From assembly GCF_029227915.1 (NCBI RefSeq), contig NC_079884.1, positions 2,482,001-2,546,000 of the forward strand: a stretch of DNA of 64,000 nucleotides. Reading direction: 5' to 3'. Below the pieces are notes generated by a model. That model was not told the origin of the DNA, ran no database searches, and was given only the letters and a program-made list of their open reading frames with translations. Source of the stretch: Hydractinia symbiolongicarpus. Taxonomy: Eukaryota > Cnidaria > Hydrozoa > Anthoathecata > Hydractiniidae. Position 1 is the stretch's first letter; each line of letters opens with the position of its first letter. Below are positions 62,701 to 64,000 of this stretch, in pieces. Made by a program: the position numbers and the translations under genes.

Positions 62701-64000
62701 CGGTTGGGTCACATATTCGTACCAACATGTATTTAGCGATATTTGTCAGATAATACTAGGTTGCATCGCTTCTAACAGTGAAACGATTGACTGTGGGACT
62801 TAATTGAAGTAACTTCGGACTTTGACCTGATAAATGTGATAAATGAGCCAGTTTGACTACAAGAAATAACATTCTTCTTAACTTGACATGATTGCCTCAA
62901 CTCAGCGATTACATTGGGCGCTGTGGTAGCGCTTCATTTAAAAAATTAGATGAATAAGTCATTCTTTACTGTGGGACTAATCCTAGCCGTTATCATGCGC
63001 TTAAGAAATAGCGACAGTTTCAAAAACTACATTTTATTGTTTATCTAACAGTATCAATCCGCTTCAGTTACAACAGTTACGTCACATATTCGTACCAACA
63101 TGTACTTATCGATAGTATTCGGATATTACTAGGTTGCATCGCTTTTGACAGTGAAACGTTTGACTGCGGGACTTAATTGAACTGATTTTGGACTTTGACC
63201 TTATAAATGTGATAAATGAGCCATTTTAACTACAAGACATAACATTCTTTTTAATTTGACATGATTGCCGGTACGCAGCCATTACACTGGGCGCTGTGGT
63301 AGCGTTTCATTTAAAAATTTAGATGAATAAGTCATTCTTTACTGTGGGACCAATCCTAGCCGTTAGTGCGCGCTGAAGAAATAGAGACAGTCTCAAAAAC
63401 TACGTTTCATTGACTTTCTAACAGTGTCAACCAGTTTGAGTTACAACGGTTGGGTCACATATTCGTACCAACATGTATTTAGCGATATTTGTCAGATAAT
63501 ACTAGGTTGCATCGCTTCTAACAGTGAAACGATTGACTGTGGGACTTAATTGAAGTAACTTTGGACTTTGACCTGATAAATGTGATAAATGAGCCAGTTT
63601 GACTACAAGAAATAACATTCTTCTTAACTTGACATGATTGCCTCAACTCAGCGATTACATTGGGCGCTGTGGTAGCGCTTCATTTAAAAAATTAGATGAA
63701 TAAGTCATTCTTTACTGTGGGACCAATCCTAGCCGTTATCACGCGCTGAAGAAATAGCGACAGTTTCAAAAACTACATTTCATTGTTTTTCTAACAGTAT
63801 CAATCCGCTTCAGTTACAACAGTTACGTCACATATTCGTACCAACATGTACTTATCGATAGTATTCGGATATTACTAGGGTTCCATCGCTTTTGACAGTG
63901 AAACGTTTGACTGCGGGACTTAATTGAACTGATTTTGGACTTTGACCTTATAAATGTGATAAATGAGCCATTTTAACTACAAGACATAACATTCTTTTTA
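62508..64000. repeat. Dimer duplication (745-747 bp) at right edge
   Basis: Units 62508/63253, 62880/63626 and the next start at 64000 are 745-747 bp apart. Shared markers are CCGGTACGCAGCC, GATTGCCTCAACTCAGC, CCGCTTCAGTTACAACAG, GTACTTATCGATAG, TTTTGACAGTGAAACG and CATTTTAACTACAAGAC. The repeat probably continues past the window. Confidence 0.85.

Larger units (their letters stand above)
1..64000. repeat. Tandem satellite array, ~373-bp unit, spans whole window
   Basis: The whole window is head-to-tail copies of one AT-rich unit. Counted from AATTTGAC (or AACTTGAC/AGTTTGAC), unit starts include 1, 373, 746, 1118, 1490, 1861, 2235, 2607, 2980, 3354, then for example 10291, 20068, 30137, 40146, 50200, 60269, 63626 and 64000. 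There are 171 starts, nearly all 372-374 bp apart. Landmarks seen in nearly every unit, in order: CAGCGATTACA; TACTGTGGGACCAATCC; CATTTCATTGACTTTC; GAGTTACAACGG; TTCGTACCAACATGTATT; AACAGTGAAACG; GACTGTGGGA; AAATGTGATAAATGAG. All copies share one orientation and I found no inversion. No transposon, gene or unique spacer interrupts the array. The family is not one I recognise. Long homogeneous arrays of this kind are typical of centromeric or pericentromeric heterochromatin; that placement is inferred. Confidence 0.98.

Noticed and set aside
1-64000. CRISPR array
   Set aside because: The repeats are ~373 bp and contiguous, with no short repeat/unique spacer structure and no cas genes.
1-64000. 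Telomeric repeats, rDNA, or transposon insertions
   Set aside because: No tandem TTAGGG/TTAGG-type runs, no rRNA-like conserved stretch, and no break in the 373-bp register longer than a few tens of bases apart from the fragment at 4510-4711 and the deletion at 36618.

Overview
The window is one uninterrupted tandem satellite-DNA array. I find no protein-coding gene, RNA gene, transposon insertion, CRISPR array, or stretch of unrelated unique sequence on either strand. The repeat unit is about 373 bp. If a unit is counted from the conserved start AATTTGAC (also AACTTGAC or AGTTTGAC), the first begins at base 1 and the next one after the window begins at base 64000. In between are 171 unit starts, nearly all 372-374 bp apart and all in the same head-to-tail orientation. 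The first unit is about 35% GC by hand count. This points to a eukaryotic nuclear genome and to centromeric or pericentromeric heterochromatin. I do not recognise the satellite family and cannot name the organism. CpG is not depleted in the unit I counted (14 CpG against about 11.5 expected), which fits a lineage with little germline CpG methylation, such as many insects, better than a vertebrate or most plants. That is inference only.

Two related unit families are interspersed and alternate most clearly near the left end. Family I carries AGGCTCTGTGG near its start, a GAATTC site, and CCTGGCCGTTAGCAC with GAATAAATAGGAACAG further on. Family II carries GGGCGCTGTGG, CCTAGCCGTTA and GAAGAAATAGAGACAG. 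A third variant with TGGACCCTGTGG is scattered through 9-20 kb and around 40-44 kb.

Layout: 1-1489 is a dimer (745 bp) repeated twice. 1.7-3.6 kb holds a 3-unit duplication. 4.5-7.6 kb holds a 5-unit duplication and a 202-bp unit fragment. 8.4-17.5 kb is a 17-unit (6.41 kb) duplication with a nested 9-unit copy and a marker 24-bp internal duplication seen four times. 16.1-19.4 kb is a 5-unit tandem. 19.4-21.7 kb is another 5-unit duplication. 21.6-26.9 kb is a 3-unit (1120 bp) higher-order repeat. 27.1-28.3 kb is a dimer. 28.3-33.5 kb holds nested 4-, 6- and 10-unit duplications. 33.5-36.6 kb is a clean dimer (745-747 bp) repeated four times. 37.1-39.4 kb is a 3-unit duplication. 41.6-44.7 kb and 46.6-50.95 kb are 5-unit tandems (1859 and 1868 bp). 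The right third, from 52 kb on, is largely re-copied from 39.8-52.7 kb with whole units missing, then shuffled into 9-unit, 3-unit, 4-unit and dimer copies up to the end.

Most units share short structured elements: a CCGTT/AACGG inverted repeat, a GCGCT/AGCGC inverted repeat in family II, an alternating GCGCGCGC core in some units, and two motifs resembling transcription-factor sites. The unit itself looks like an old fusion of two related halves. There are no genes that work together here. Any function would be structural (centromere or heterochromatin) or through non-coding satellite transcripts, and the sequence does not show which.
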